64,000 nt of DNA from Natrinema longum (GTDB lineage: Archaea > Halobacteriota > Halobacteria > Halobacteriales > Natrialbaceae): positions 2,356,001-2,420,000 of the forward strand of contig NZ_CP071463.1 of NCBI RefSeq assembly GCF_017352095.1, given 5' to 3'. The notes below the pieces were generated by a model. That model ran no database searches and had not been told where the DNA came from. It saw only the letters and a list, made by a program, of their open reading frames with translations. Below, piece after piece: positions 51,683 through 61,005 of this stretch. A program made the position numbers and the translations under genes. Every line of letters begins with the position of its first letter. Position 1 is the first letter of the stretch.

Positions 51683-51717
51683 CCGGTGGGACCGAGACCG
51701 CCCTGCGGTCCCACCGG
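51683..51717. repeat. Hairpin with perfect 12-bp arms
   Basis: CCGGTGGGACCG - 11-base loop - CGGTCCCACCGG. It lies between the divergent DUF7545-like gene and the 47-residue gene. Possible transcript structure, mobile-element remnant or protein site; no second copy was found in the window. Confidence 0.6.
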
Positions 51718-51791
51718 TAAATCGGTACAGCAAACCGTATGAGACGTCGGCTCCCGTGGCGTTTTTGCTCGTCGACGACGAACGCTCGACT

Positions 51792-51935
51792 ATGCCATCC
51801 GTCGAACTCGAGGAAGAGACGCTCGAACGGCTGGATGCACTGCGTGTCGACGATGAATCCGACGACGAACTCATCAACGAACTCATCAACATCTACGAAA
51901 CGAGCGAGTACACGCTCTTTCACGCCGGGGACTGA
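51792..51935 (+). CDS. 47-residue conserved haloarchaeal protein (DUF7557-like)
   Basis: Short acidic helical protein: MPSVELEEETLERLDALRVD, then a helix ELINELINIYETSEYTLFHA. The first part resembles antitoxin/ribbon-helix-helix-like small proteins, and similar sequences are called DUF7557 (from memory). No toxin gene is adjacent. The ATG at 51792 is the only good start; a GTTTTTGC stretch lies about 28 nt upstream. Confidence 0.68.
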   Translation: MPSVELEEETLERLDALRVDDESDDELINELINIYETSEYTLFHAGD

Positions 51936-51977
51936 GGAGCGCGCCGGCCGGTCGGTCTCCGACTGACTGGCGGCGGC

Positions 51978-52439
51978 TTACTCGTCGCCAGCCGTGCGCC
52001 GGATCGTCTCCCACTTCCCCTTCGATTCCAGGTGGGACTGGAGTTCGTCGGCGTACTCCTGTGTGAGCCGCTCGGCCGCCTCGCGTTGTTCTCTCTCCGA
52101 CGGACCGCTGTTGCCGCCGATGCCGAGTGCACCCATGATAGAGTCGAACACGCCACCGCCCGACGAACTCGAGCCACCGCCGTCCCCCTGTCCGCCCATC
52201 GCACCCATCCCCGTCTGTACGTTCTCGAGTTCGGGGATGATCCCGTCTATCTTGTCGGTGTTGGCCACGATTCGTGCCCGATCGGGATCGGCGGGGTGCT
52301 CGATCTCGAACTCCGTGGCGGTCATGATCAGGCTCCACTGCTGGTTGGAAAACTGCGACGACTCGATCCGCGTCGAGAACTCCTGATCGACGGTCATTCG
52401 CTCCCCGACGATCCGGTCCGTCCACGGGTTGTCGCTCAT
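51978..52439 (-). CDS. Conserved haloarchaeal protein (DUF5799-like)
   Basis: 153 residues. Seen: MSDNPWTDRIVGERMTVDQE, SSQFSNQQWSLIMTATEFEI, a Gly/Ser-rich linker with GGGVFDSIMGALGIGGNSG and the helical tail LTQEYADELQSHLESKGKWE. This is a pattern I recognise as DUF5799, widespread in haloarchaea with no known function. The ATG at 52439 is the conserved start. Confidence 0.8.
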   Translation of the reverse strand: MSDNPWTDRIVGERMTVDQEFSTRIESSQFSNQQWSLIMTATEFEIEHPADPDRARIVANTDKIDGIIPELENVQTGMGAMGGQGDGGGSSSSGGGVFDSIMGALGIGGNSGPSEREQREAAERLTQEYADELQSHLESKGKWETIRRTAGDE

Positions 52440-52629
52440 GGCCCCCGGTTCGATCGGTGGCTGTATCAGCGTTTCCCCTCGCCCTGCCGGCGGACGCTGT
52501 CGCTCGCGTTCACCGGTCCGTAGGGGATGATCCGCCGTTCGCGTTCCACAACCCCTCAATCCGCTCGACATTCTTTCGCGGTAGAACAACGTTCATATGG
52601 TGTCTTGTTGTATGATACCACACATCATA

Positions 52630-53106
52630 ATGTACGACCGCATTCTCGTTCCCACCGACGGCTCACGGGAGGTCGAGCGCGCACTCGAGTACGCGTTCGA
52701 TCTCGCGGAGCGACACGACGCGACGGTTCGCGCGCTCTACGTCGTGAACGCGGCCGGATACGGCGGGCTACCCATGGAAACAGCCCTCGAAGGAGTCAGT
52801 GATGCGCTTCGCGAGGAAGGTCGGTCGGCGATCCGGCGCGTCGAGGAACTCGCACCGGACGACGTGACGGTCGAAACCCAGGTTCTCGAGGGGACACCGA
52901 GTCAGGTCATCGTCCGGGAAGCCGATCCGTCGGCGTGCGATCTGATCGTGATGGGGACCCACGGCCGCGGCGGAATCGATCGACTGTTGCTCGGCAGCGT
53001 CACGGAACGGGTCGTCCGACGGGCCTCGGTCCCCGTACTGACGGTGCAGGTCGATCCCGACGAGATCGACGAGTGGGACGACGAGCCGCGACTCGCCGTC
53101 GAGTGA
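52630..53106 (+). CDS. Universal stress protein (UspA family)
   Basis: 158 residues, one Usp domain. Seen: start MYDRILVPTDGSREVERALE with the Asp of the ATP site, VVNAAGYGGL, and the ATP-binding signature GTHGRGGIDRLLLGSVTERV (G-2x-G-9x-G-S) near residue 118. Usp proteins bind ATP and respond to stress. The ATG at 52630 starts the fold; the in-frame upstream codons (from 52597) are discounted. A TATA-like element (TCATATGG) lies about 38 nt upstream. Confidence 0.9.
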   Translation: MYDRILVPTDGSREVERALEYAFDLAERHDATVRALYVVNAAGYGGLPMETALEGVSDALREEGRSAIRRVEELAPDDVTVETQVLEGTPSQVIVREADPSACDLIVMGTHGRGGIDRLLLGSVTERVVRRASVPVLTVQVDPDEIDEWDDEPRLAVE

Positions 53107-53195
53107 CGAGACCGAACCGGTCCGTCTCCGCCGACCGGTTCGACCGGAATCGGATTCGACCGGCCGCGGTACGCCGCCGGAACTGAGTGGGACCG

Positions 53196-53690
53196 CTACT
53201 GGCCGTCCGACAGCGCTGCCGGGAGAAACGGTCCCACGTCGTCGTGGACGAACTCGACGTAGTCGTCGTTCAATCGCCTGCAGAACAGCGTGAACGTCCC
53301 GTCGGAGTCGATGGTCTCGAGTTTCGACTGCCCGGAGGAGGGGTCGTAGTAGGCGGGAACGAACACGGCTGTCCGTCTCTCGGGATCCTTCTCGACGACG
53401 AGCAGGTAGATCATCCTGCCGTCTTCGGCACGGAAGACGTCCACGTCCGCGAACACGCAGTCCGCGGTCAGTGACTCGAGGTCCTCGTACTCGGGGCCCG
53501 GGAGGACCACGTCGAGGCCCGTCCGCATCTCGGAGTCGACGAGGACGGAGTCCCCAGGATGGAGTTCGAGGGTCGTCCAGCCGTCGTCGCGGTACTCCGC
53601 TGCAGTCGCCGCCATGTCCTCGATGACGGACTCCCAACCGGACTGTGCCGGACCGTTGCTGGTGGTTTCAGCCGTCGGGTTCTCGCTCAT
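53196..53690 (-). CDS. Conserved haloarchaeal protein (DUF7529-like)
   Basis: 164 residues, acidic. Seen: [52 protein letters not shown] and [20 protein letters not shown] with [14 protein letters not shown], followed by a C-terminal [10 protein letters not shown]. The pattern matches DUF7529 from memory; function unknown. It is divergent from the peptide transporter ATPase gene. Confidence 0.74.
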   Translation of the reverse strand: MSENPTAETTSNGPAQSGWESVIEDMAATAAEYRDDGWTTLELHPGDSVLVDSEMRTGLDVVLPGPEYEDLESLTADCVFADVDVFRAEDGRMIYLLVVEKDPERRTAVFVPAYYDPSSGQSKLETIDSDGTFTLFCRRLNDDYVEFVHDDVGPFLPAALSDGQ

Positions 53691-53772
53691 GTCTGCATCG
53701 CGTGCATCACCGGAGATAAACGTTCCCCAAATCCCGCAAACTATTTCATTATTGACTCAAGAACTCCTTTCA

Positions 53773-56763
53773 GTGAACGATCTTCTATCCGTCTCCGGAC
53801 TTCGCACGCAGTTCGATACCAAACGTGGCGCAGTGAAAGCCGTCGACGGTGTCGACCTCACGATCGAGGAGGGCGAGACCGTCGGCCTCGTCGGCGAGTC
53901 CGGATCTGGCAAGAGCGTGACCGCACTCTCAGCAATGGACCTCGTGGACGACCCTGGCGATGTCGTGGCCGGGCGCGTGTCCTTACGGCGCGCGAACCTC
54001 GCCGCCGAACTCGCAGTCGAGTTCGACGACGCCGTCGTTCCCTACCCCTTCGAACTCGTGGACGCCGTTCGGGAACTCGTCGCGGACCTCCGCATCGACA
54101 AGGGGGTGGAGTCGGCCGGGTCGGAACTGCGCGGCATGGCCGCCGACCTCACCGACCACGACGACCCTGCGGCGCTCGCGCCGGCCCTGCGCGACGCCGC
54201 CGATCGACTCGACGACGGGACGGACGAGTCGACGGTTGCGGACGCCCTCGAGGAGGCGGTCGAGGACGCCGCCGACGGGTTCGTTTACCTGGACGAGGCG
54301 GCGCGCGACCGACTCGAGCGCGACTCGAACGGCGACCCACCCGCGGTCGAGGAGGGCGTCGTCGATCTGACGGCCGCGCCCGAGGAGGCGATGCGGAAGG
54401 TCCGGGGCAGCGAAATGGGGATGATCTTCCAGGACCCGATGACGTCGCTGAACCCCGCGGTGACCGTCGGCGAACAGGTCGCGGAGTCCCTGCGACTCCA
54501 CCAGTACGGCGAACGGAAACGGGACACGTGGGTAAACGCCGTCCGGGAGATCCTCCCGAAGTTCCGTGGCAAAGAACACGACGAGGAGGTCATGGCGGAC
54601 GTCGTCGAGATCCTCACCGAGGTCGGCATCCCGGAGGCGACAACGCGCCTCGAAGAGTATCCCCACGAGTTCTCCGGTGGCATGCGCCAGCGCGTCCTCA
54701 TCGCGATCGCGCTCGCGTGCCAGCCGAGCCTCCTCATCGCCGACGAGCCCACGACCGCCCTCGACGTGACCATCCAGGCCCAGATACTCGACCTCATCGA
54801 CGATCTTCAGGAGGAGTTCGGGATGTCGGTGCTGATGATCACCCACGACCTCGGCGTGGTCGCGGAGACCTGCGACCGAGTCGCGGTGATGTACGCCGGC
54901 GAAATCGTCGAAGAGGGGCCCGTCGAGGAAATCTTCACCAACCCGAGCCACCCGTACACGTACACGCTGCTGGAGTCGATCCCAACGGAGGAGAAAGACC
55001 GTCTGACGCCCATCGAGGGCAACGTCCCGGACCTCATTGACATGCCCGACGGCTGCCACTTCGCCGACCGGTGTCCGTGGGCCCAGCCCGAGTGCCGCGA
55101 CGGCGAGATTCCGTTCCGCCAGCACGGTCCGGACGACATCGACCACCGCTCGAAGTGTATACTCGAGTCCTTCGACGAGGACGAGTACGGCGACGAGGGC
55201 GTCGCCTCCGCGGTCGAGCACGACGTCGGCGAGCCCATCGTCGAACTCCGCGAGATGCGGAAATACTATCAGCAGGAAGACGGCGTCCTCGACCGATTCC
55301 TCGGCGAGAAACCGAGCGTGAAGGCCGTCGACGGCGTGAGCTTCGACGTTCACGAGGGCGAGACGCTCGGACTGGTCGGCGAGTCCGGCTGTGGCAAGTC
55401 GACTGCCGGTCGTGCCATCCTCCACCTCAATCCGCCGACGGACGGGACGGTGGTGTTCGCCGGTGAAGAGCTCGGCGACCTCTCGAAGTCGGAGCTCCGG
55501 GAGAAGCGCAAGGACATGCAGATGGTGTTCCAGGACCCGATGTCGAGTCTCGATCCGCGGATGACTGTCGGGCAGACCATCATGGAGCCGCTGAAGATAC
55601 ACGGTCTCCCGGAGACCGATCCCGACGTGGTGACGCGCGCTGCGGTCTCGACGACGGGTATCTCGGCGGATGCGGTGTCGGTCGACGTCGCGGACAACGT
55701 GGACGCGTTACTCGGGAGTACCGACGGGGAGGTCGTTGTCCCCGTGGAGGTCGCGGTCGCAGACGGCGACGTTACCGTCGACGTCGAGGGCGCACTCGAC
55801 GTGACGACGGACGTCACGCGCGAGGACGGCCGCATCACGAGCGTACAGGTGGACGTGTCTGCGGGGGGCTCGAAGCGCACGCTCCTCCGTCGCCGCGTCT
55901 TCCAGCTCCTCGAGGAGGTCGGGCTCGACGAGAGTCAGTACGGCCGCTATCCCCACGAGCTCTCCGGCGGGCAGCGCCAGCGCGTCGGTATCGCTCGCGC
56001 CCTGGCGGTGGATCCGGACTTCATCGTCGCCGACGAACCGGTGTCGGCACTGGACGTGTCGGTCCAGGCCCAGATCATCAATCTCCTGGAGGACCTCCAA
56101 GAGGAGTTCGGGTTGACGTACCTGTTCATCGCTCACGATCTTTCGGTCGTCCGGCATATCTCGGATCGCGTGGCCGTGATGTACCTCGGCGAAATCGTGG
56201 AGATCGCAGCGACCGACGACCTGTTCGCGGACCCGAAACATCCGTACACGAACGCGTTGCTGTCGGCGATTCCCGAGCCGGATCCCCTGGCGGACACCGA
56301 CGACCGCACCATCCTGAAGGGTGACGTCCCCTCCCCCATCGACCCGCCGTCGGGCTGTCACTTCCGGACGCGGTGTCCGTCGATCATTCCACCCGCGGAC
56401 CTCGACATCGAACAGGAGCGCTACCGCGAAGTCATGTTCTACCGGCAGCGCGTGGAGTCCCGAGACATCGATCTCGAGGCAGCTCGGGAGAAAGCCCCCG
56501 ATGAGGAACCAGTGGCCCGCGCGGTCGCAGATGGCGGCAGTAGCTTCGCGGCGGCCCTCGACGCACAGTTCTTCGACGGACCGCTGTCAGGTCGGGCTCG
56601 CGAGGCCGTCGACGCGTCCTACCGCCACCTCGACGACGGCGACTGGGACGCCGCCGCGGCCGTCCTCGCGGACACGTTCGAAAGCGTCTGCGAGCGGTCG
56701 AACCCCACACTCGAGGACGGAGACCATCCGGCAGCCTGCCATCTCTTCACCGACGCCGAGTAG
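53773..56763 (+). CDS. Peptide/oligopeptide ABC transporter: fused DppD-DppF ATPases with domain insertions
   Basis: 996 residues with two nucleotide-binding domains. Domain 1: Walker A GESGSGKS near residue 40, Q-loop [14 protein letters not shown] near 213, signature FSGGMRQRV near 300, Walker [13 protein letters not shown] near 319. Domain 2: [10 protein letters not shown] near 536, [19 protein letters not shown] near 583, LSGGQRQRV near 730, [12 protein letters not shown] near 749. Each ends with the oligopeptide_HPY Cys motif ([18 protein letters not shown]). Domain 1 has an insertion of about 130 residues between Walker A and the Q-loop, domain 2 one of about 90 residues after the Q-loop. 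GTG at 53773 follows an AT-rich TCATTATTG box. First gene of the importer operon, before the binding protein. Confidence 0.86.
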   Translation: MNDLLSVSGLRTQFDTKRGAVKAVDGVDLTIEEGETVGLVGESGSGKSVTALSAMDLVDDPGDVVAGRVSLRRANLAAELAVEFDDAVVPYPFELVDAVRELVADLRIDKGVESAGSELRGMAADLTDHDDPAALAPALRDAADRLDDGTDESTVADALEEAVEDAADGFVYLDEAARDRLERDSNGDPPAVEEGVVDLTAAPEEAMRKVRGSEMGMIFQDPMTSLNPAVTVGEQVAESLRLHQYGERKRDTWVNAVREILPKFRGKEHDEEVMADVVEILTEVGIPEATTRLEEYPHEFSGGMRQRVLIAIALACQPSLLIADEPTTALDVTIQAQILDLIDDLQEEFGMSVLMITHDLGVVAETCDRVAVMYAGEIVEEGPVEEIFTNPSHPYTYTLLESIPTEEKDRLTPIEGNVPDLIDMPDGCHFADRCPWAQPECRDGEIPFRQHGPDDIDHRSKCILESFDEDEYGDEGVASAVEHDVGEPIVELREMRKYYQQEDGVLDRFLGEKPSVKAVDGVSFDVHEGETLGLVGESGCGKSTAGRAILHLNPPTDGTVVFAGEELGDLSKSELREKRKDMQMVFQDPMSSLDPRMTVGQTIMEPLKIHGLPETDPDVVTRAAVSTTGISADAVSVDVADNVDALLGSTDGEVVVPVEVAVADGDVTVDVEGALDVTTDVTREDGRITSVQVDVSAGGSKRTLLRRRVFQLLEEVGLDESQYGRYPHELSGGQRQRVGIARALAVDPDFIVADEPVSALDVSVQAQIINLLEDLQEEFGLTYLFIAHDLSVVRHISDRVAVMYLGEIVEIAATDDLFADPKHPYTNALLSAIPEPDPLADTDDRTILKGDVPSPIDPPSGCHFRTRCPSIIPPADLDIEQERYREVMFYRQRVESRDIDLEAAREKAPDEEPVARAVADGGSSFAAALDAQFFDGPLSGRAREAVDASYRHLDDGDWDAAAAVLADTFESVCERSNPTLEDGDHPAACHLFTDAE

Positions 56764-56943
56764 ACGGACCGAGCCCACGCCGCTGTGCCAGTTGTCCTCC
56801 GGTACCGTCTCCGTAAGCGGCCAACACGGCACCGAGATAGTTTCGGACAACTTAATTAAATATTTACCCCAATATGGGGAAAACTTGGTCGATTTTGACT
56901 TCTTTTGTCCGTCAACTGTTTAATTCCCATGCGCATCCGTAAG

Positions 56944-56953
56944 TACTATATAC
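56944..56953 (+). promoter_or_regulatory. Promoter of the peptide-binding protein gene
   Basis: TACTATATAC centred about 27 nt before the ATG at 56975, in an AT-rich stretch unlike the rest of the operon. The palindrome CCCCA-ATA-TGGGG (56867-56879) lies upstream. The second promoter would allow excess binding protein over ATPase. Confidence 0.55.
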
Positions 56954-56974
56954 ATCGATGCACGCCGTAGTGTT

Positions 56975-58615
56975 ATGTCAGGCGATAGTGGCCAATTTGA
57001 CAGACGCAGTTTCCTGAAGTCCGCCGGAAGCGCGACGGTCGTCGCAACCGCAGCGAGTTCTCTTTCCGGCTGTCTCGGCGGTGACAGTGGCAACGGAAGC
57101 ACGCTCCGATACGGTCGCAGTGCACACTCGAAAACCCTCGACCCACAGAACACGACCAGTGGCGAGGTTTCGAAAGTCACGAACCAGATTTACGACGGAC
57201 TCATCGACTTCGAACCCGGCGAGGCGGCCATCACGAAGAGCCTCGCGACCGACTGGTCGATGGACGGCAAAGACGTCACGCTCGAGCTCCGCGAGGACGC
57301 CCAGTTCGACGACGGGACCGACTTCACCGCCGACGACTTCATCGCGACCTACCGGCGGTTCGTCGACGAGGAGTACGAGTACTACGTCGAGGAGAGTTCC
57401 GTCTACGGGCCGTTCACGCTCGGTAACTGGATCGACTCCGTTTCGGCCGACGGCGACTACACGCTGAACATCACGCTTACGGATCCCTACGCACCGTTCC
57501 TGCGAAATCTCGCGATGTTCGCTGCCGTCGTCCTTCCCAAAGACGGTATCGAGAACGACTTCGACTTCACCGCAGACGCTAACGGGACCGGCCCGTTCCA
57601 GCTCGACGAACTCGACGACTCGAACGGCCGTATCCTGCTGACCCCCAACGACAACTACTGGGGCGATGGCCCGAACGTGGACGAGCTCCTGTTCCTCGAG
57701 CGCGGCCAGAACTCGACGCGCACGCAGGCGCTCGTCGAGGGCGAACTCGATATCATCGACAACCTCGGTCCCGACAACATCGGCACGGTCGAGGAATCCG
57801 ATGCCGCAGAGATCCAGTCCGGACAGGGTATCAACGTCGGCTACATGTCGATGAACCAGTCCCGGATGGAGGCGTTCCGCGATCCCAAGGTCCGGAAGGC
57901 GATCAGTTACGCCATCGACACCGAATCCATCGTCAACGAGGTCTACTCCGGTATCGCGGAACAAGCCGATCAGCCGTGTCCGCCGGCTCTCTTCGGGCAC
58001 AACGACGATCTCAGTCCGTACGCCTACGATCCGGAGGAGGCCCAGTCCCTGCTGGACGAAACGGAGTACAGTGACGGCTTCTCCTTCGACTTGACGACCT
58101 TCCAGAACGCCCGTGGCTACAACCCGGCACCGCTTCCGACGGCGGAAACCATCCGAACGAACCTCGCCGAGATCGGCATTGACGTCACGATCGACGAACG
58201 GCAGTTCTCGGACTACCTCACCTACACTTCCGAGGGGAAACACGACGCGTCCCTGGCCGGTTGGTACACGGACAACGCCGACCCGGACAACTTCTACTAC
58301 GTCCTCCTCCACCCGCAAGTCGAGTCCCCCGACGGACAGGACTGGGTGGACTGGGGAACGGAGGGATTCAACACGTCCAACCGGAGCGCGTGGGCGAACC
58401 AGGACTACATGGAACTCGTCGAGGAAGCCCAACAGACGTCAGACGAGGACGAGCGTACCACCCTCTACCACGAGGCGGCCCAGATCGCTCGCGAGGAAGC
58501 GCCGTGGGTCTTCATCGACTACGCCGACGAAATCCGGGGCGTTCGTAACAACGTGAACAATTACACGATTTCGGCTATCGGTGGTCCACACCTCCACCTG
58601 GTCGACCTCGAGTAG
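56975..58615 (+). CDS. Peptide/nickel ABC transporter binding lipoprotein (DppA/OppA family)
   Basis: 546 residues. Seen: Tat motif DRRSFLKSAGSATVV with lipobox SLSGCLGG near residue 33, then TLRYGRSAHSKTLDPQNTTS at the start of the mature domain, WSMDGKDVTLELREDAQFDD, FRDPKVRKAISYAIDTESIV in the middle, and APWVFIDYADEIRGVRNNVN near the end, all typical of SBP family 5. Anchored outside the membrane by lipid, it captures oligopeptides (or another SBP5 ligand such as nickel complexes). The permease genes follow 49 bp after its stop. Confidence 0.93.
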   Translation: MSGDSGQFDRRSFLKSAGSATVVATAASSLSGCLGGDSGNGSTLRYGRSAHSKTLDPQNTTSGEVSKVTNQIYDGLIDFEPGEAAITKSLATDWSMDGKDVTLELREDAQFDDGTDFTADDFIATYRRFVDEEYEYYVEESSVYGPFTLGNWIDSVSADGDYTLNITLTDPYAPFLRNLAMFAAVVLPKDGIENDFDFTADANGTGPFQLDELDDSNGRILLTPNDNYWGDGPNVDELLFLERGQNSTRTQALVEGELDIIDNLGPDNIGTVEESDAAEIQSGQGINVGYMSMNQSRMEAFRDPKVRKAISYAIDTESIVNEVYSGIAEQADQPCPPALFGHNDDLSPYAYDPEEAQSLLDETEYSDGFSFDLTTFQNARGYNPAPLPTAETIRTNLAEIGIDVTIDERQFSDYLTYTSEGKHDASLAGWYTDNADPDNFYYVLLHPQVESPDGQDWVDWGTEGFNTSNRSAWANQDYMELVEEAQQTSDEDERTTLYHEAAQIAREEAPWVFIDYADEIRGVRNNVNNYTISAIGGPHLHLVDLE

Positions 58616-58664
58616 GCGTCCAGTTGACGGAAACGTTTGAAAATCCTACACGTACATCCGAATA

Positions 58665-59678
58665 ATGGTCTCAAAGCGGTTCGTAGCCAAACGTCTGCTG
58701 TTGCTCGGTCCGGTGTTGTTCGGAGTGGCAACAGTCGTCTTCGCTATCCTCCACCTCTCGCCGGGAGATCCTGCGGTAGCCATCGCGGGCCAACGGGCGA
58801 GCCAGGAGTTCATCGAACAGGTTCGAACGGATCTCGGACTCAACGATCCGTTGTGGCAACAATACGTCCGATTCCTTCAGGACACTGCGACGCTGGATTT
58901 CGGACAATCCTACCAGGTCCGGCGTGGCAGCGATGTGAGTGACATCCTCGCCGACCGGCTTCCGATCACCATCGAACTCGCAATTCTCGGCCAGGCTGCG
59001 GGCCTGCTGTTCGGGCTCCCGCTCGGTATATTGAGCGCCGTCAAACAGGACACGCTGACCGACCACTTCTCTCGGGTCGGGGCCCTCGCAGGTATCAGCA
59101 TCCCGATCTACTGGAGCGGTCCGCTCCTCATACTGCTGTTCGCCCAGATTCTGGGCGTGCTGCCGACGAGTGGCCGTCTCGGGTCGACGTACTTCATCGA
59201 TTCGACGACCGGGTTCATCCTCGTCGACACGCTGCTGGCCGGGGACATGGCGGCGTTCCAGTCCGCTGCTCGCCATCTGCTCATGCCCGTCGTCGTCCTC
59301 GGTGTCTATTCGATGGCGTTTATCTCCCGAATGATGCGGTCGTCGATGCTGGAGGTCGTCCGACAGGATTACATGCGGACGGCCCGCGCGAAAGGGCAGG
59401 GCGCGAAGACGACCATCATGAAACACGGGCTCCGGAACGCGTTTATCCCCGTTATCACCATCATCGGTATCCAGTTCGGCTCGATGCTCGGCGGCTCCGT
59501 ACTGACCGAGACCGTCTTCGAGATCAACGGCATCGGGACGCTGCTCGTGTCCGCGATCAACCAGAGCGACTACCCGGTGGTACAGGCGACCGTTCTCGTG
59601 TTCGCGTTCATGTACACGATCGTGAATCTCCTCGTCGACATCACGTACTCCATCCTCGACCCACGGATCGACCAATGA
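58665..59678 (+). CDS. Peptide ABC transporter permease (DppB/OppB type)
   Basis: 337 residues, six membrane helices. Seen: KRLLLLGPVLFGVATVVFAI in the first helix, LSPGDPAVAIAGQRASQEFI, and the ATPase-contact EAA loop VVRQDYMRTARAKGQGAKTT followed by HGLRNAFIPVITIIGIQFGS. The C-terminal NLLVDITYSILDPRID is the family ending. Stop and the next start overlap (ATGA, 59675-59678), so it is coupled to the second permease gene. Confidence 0.94.
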   Translation: MVSKRFVAKRLLLLGPVLFGVATVVFAILHLSPGDPAVAIAGQRASQEFIEQVRTDLGLNDPLWQQYVRFLQDTATLDFGQSYQVRRGSDVSDILADRLPITIELAILGQAAGLLFGLPLGILSAVKQDTLTDHFSRVGALAGISIPIYWSGPLLILLFAQILGVLPTSGRLGSTYFIDSTTGFILVDTLLAGDMAAFQSAARHLLMPVVVLGVYSMAFISRMMRSSMLEVVRQDYMRTARAKGQGAKTTIMKHGLRNAFIPVITIIGIQFGSMLGGSVLTETVFEINGIGTLLVSAINQSDYPVVQATVLVFAFMYTIVNLLVDITYSILDPRIDQ

Positions 59679-60592
59679 GCACGGAAACCCAATCGTCAGA
59701 CATCGAGCGCAGTACTGTGGATCGCCTCCGCGCCAGTCCGTTCCTCACGGAACTGCTGTCGAATCGCATCGCCGTGATCGGCCTCGCCATCATCGGTGGG
59801 ATGTTCGCCGTCGCCATCTACGCGCGGTTCGCGTACGATCTCGGCGCGGTCGTCGACACACAGTTCGGATCGAACCCGACGCAAGCAAGTCCGAGCGCCG
59901 AGTACTGGTTCGGGACCGACGGACAGGCCCGCGACATCTTCCCCCGTGTTCTCTACGGCGCGTGGTTCGCACTGAAGTTCGGGACCGCGACCGTCCTCGC
60001 GTCGACGATCCTCGGCATCACTGCCGGCATCGTCGCCGCCTACTACGGCGACCTCACCGACAATGTTATCATGCGGACGATGGACGTGCTGCTGTCGTTC
60101 CCGTCGCTACTACTGGCGCTTGCACTCGTCACGATCTTCCCCGATTCGCTGGGGTTGTGGCGTGCGGTCGCCGCACTCACGCTCGTCTACACGCCGCGGT
60201 TCGCCCGCGTCGTCCGTGGCGCAGCGCTCAAAGTCCTCGAGGACGAGTACATCGAGGCGACGCGCGCCCTCGGCGCGACCGATCCGCGGCTGTTGATTCG
60301 GCACGTCCTGCCCAACTGCTTGGCACCGATCACCGTTCAGTCGACGCTGAACTACGGCCTGGCGATCATCGACATCGCGGCGCTGTCGTTCCTCGGGTTC
60401 GGCGCGAGCCCGGGCGACCCCTCGTGGGGGATGATGCTCTCCGAGGGCGTCCAGCGGGGCCTGTTCTCGGGGGCCTGGTGGTGGTCGTTCTTCCCAGGGC
60501 TGTTCCTCGCCCTCACCGTGTTGGGATTCAATCTCCTCGGTGACGGGATGCGAGACGCCCTCGACCCCCGCATGAGGGATGCCGTCGACTGA
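59675..60592 (+). CDS. Peptide ABC transporter permease (DppC/OppC type)
   Basis: 305 residues, six helices. Seen: a soluble N-terminal segment, then AVIGLAIIGGMFAVAIYARF, the conserved WFGTDGQARDIFPRVLYGAW, and the EAA loop EDEYIEATRALGATDPRLLI followed by RHVLPNCLAPITVQST. SFLGFGASPGDPSWGMMLSE is typical of DppC. It forms the channel heterodimer with the DppB-like protein. Its end overlaps the next gene by 14 bp. Confidence 0.94.
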   Translation: MSTETQSSDIERSTVDRLRASPFLTELLSNRIAVIGLAIIGGMFAVAIYARFAYDLGAVVDTQFGSNPTQASPSAEYWFGTDGQARDIFPRVLYGAWFALKFGTATVLASTILGITAGIVAAYYGDLTDNVIMRTMDVLLSFPSLLLALALVTIFPDSLGLWRAVAALTLVYTPRFARVVRGAALKVLEDEYIEATRALGATDPRLLIRHVLPNCLAPITVQSTLNYGLAIIDIAALSFLGFGASPGDPSWGMMLSEGVQRGLFSGAWWWSFFPGLFLALTVLGFNLLGDGMRDALDPRMRDAVD

Positions 60593-60956
60593 TTCTCGCG
60601 TCCCCTCGGAGCCCCTCCTCGAGCGCACTCTCGCGCTCGTGGTCGCCGCTGCTCGCTGGGCCGCCGTCGGCGGCGTCGTCGGTGTCGCCGTCTCGCTCGC
60701 GCTGCTGACGATCTGGTCGCCGCGAGCCGCGACCGACACGGCGTTCGCACTCGGCGCGCTCGTTCTCGGGTTCGGCGTCACCGCGTGGTCGACGGCGGTC
60801 GGTCTCGGGAGAACCATCGAGGGGATGAAGGACCGACTCGAGGTCAGCTCCGGCTGGACGGAGGCCGGTGCTCGCGAGGCGTTTTTCGTGCTGTCGTGGG
60901 TGGGTGCAGGGTGGGTCGTCGCCGCAGCCGCCAGTTCGATCCTCCTCGTCGTCTAA
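60579..60956 (+). CDS. Small membrane protein (DUF7268-like)
   Basis: 125 residues with about four hydrophobic segments (LALVVAAARWAAVGGVVGVA, AFALGALVLGFGVTAWSTAV, a charged amphipathic RTIEGMKDRLEVSSGWTEAG, and FVLSWVGAGWVVAAAASSIL). The pattern resembles DUF7268 by memory. It overlaps the dppC-like gene by 14 bp, suggesting co-transcription, but a role in peptide transport is not indicated by sequence. Confidence 0.68.
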   Translation: MPSTDSRVPSEPLLERTLALVVAAARWAAVGGVVGVAVSLALLTIWSPRAATDTAFALGALVLGFGVTAWSTAVGLGRTIEGMKDRLEVSSGWTEAGAREAFFVLSWVGAGWVVAAAASSILLVV

Positions 60957-61005
60957 GCGGCCCTCGCGTCGCCCCATCCGCCACGCCCTGCGTTCGGCTC
61001 GTCTC

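Noticed and set aside
53983-55602. Leftward 539-codon open frame over the fused ABC ATPase
   Set aside because: The rightward frame contains complete Walker A, signature and Walker B motifs; the leftward frame has none and no haloarchaeal domain.
56978-58432. Leftward 484-codon open frame over the peptide-binding protein gene
   Set aside because: Antisense shadow of a clear Tat lipoprotein gene.
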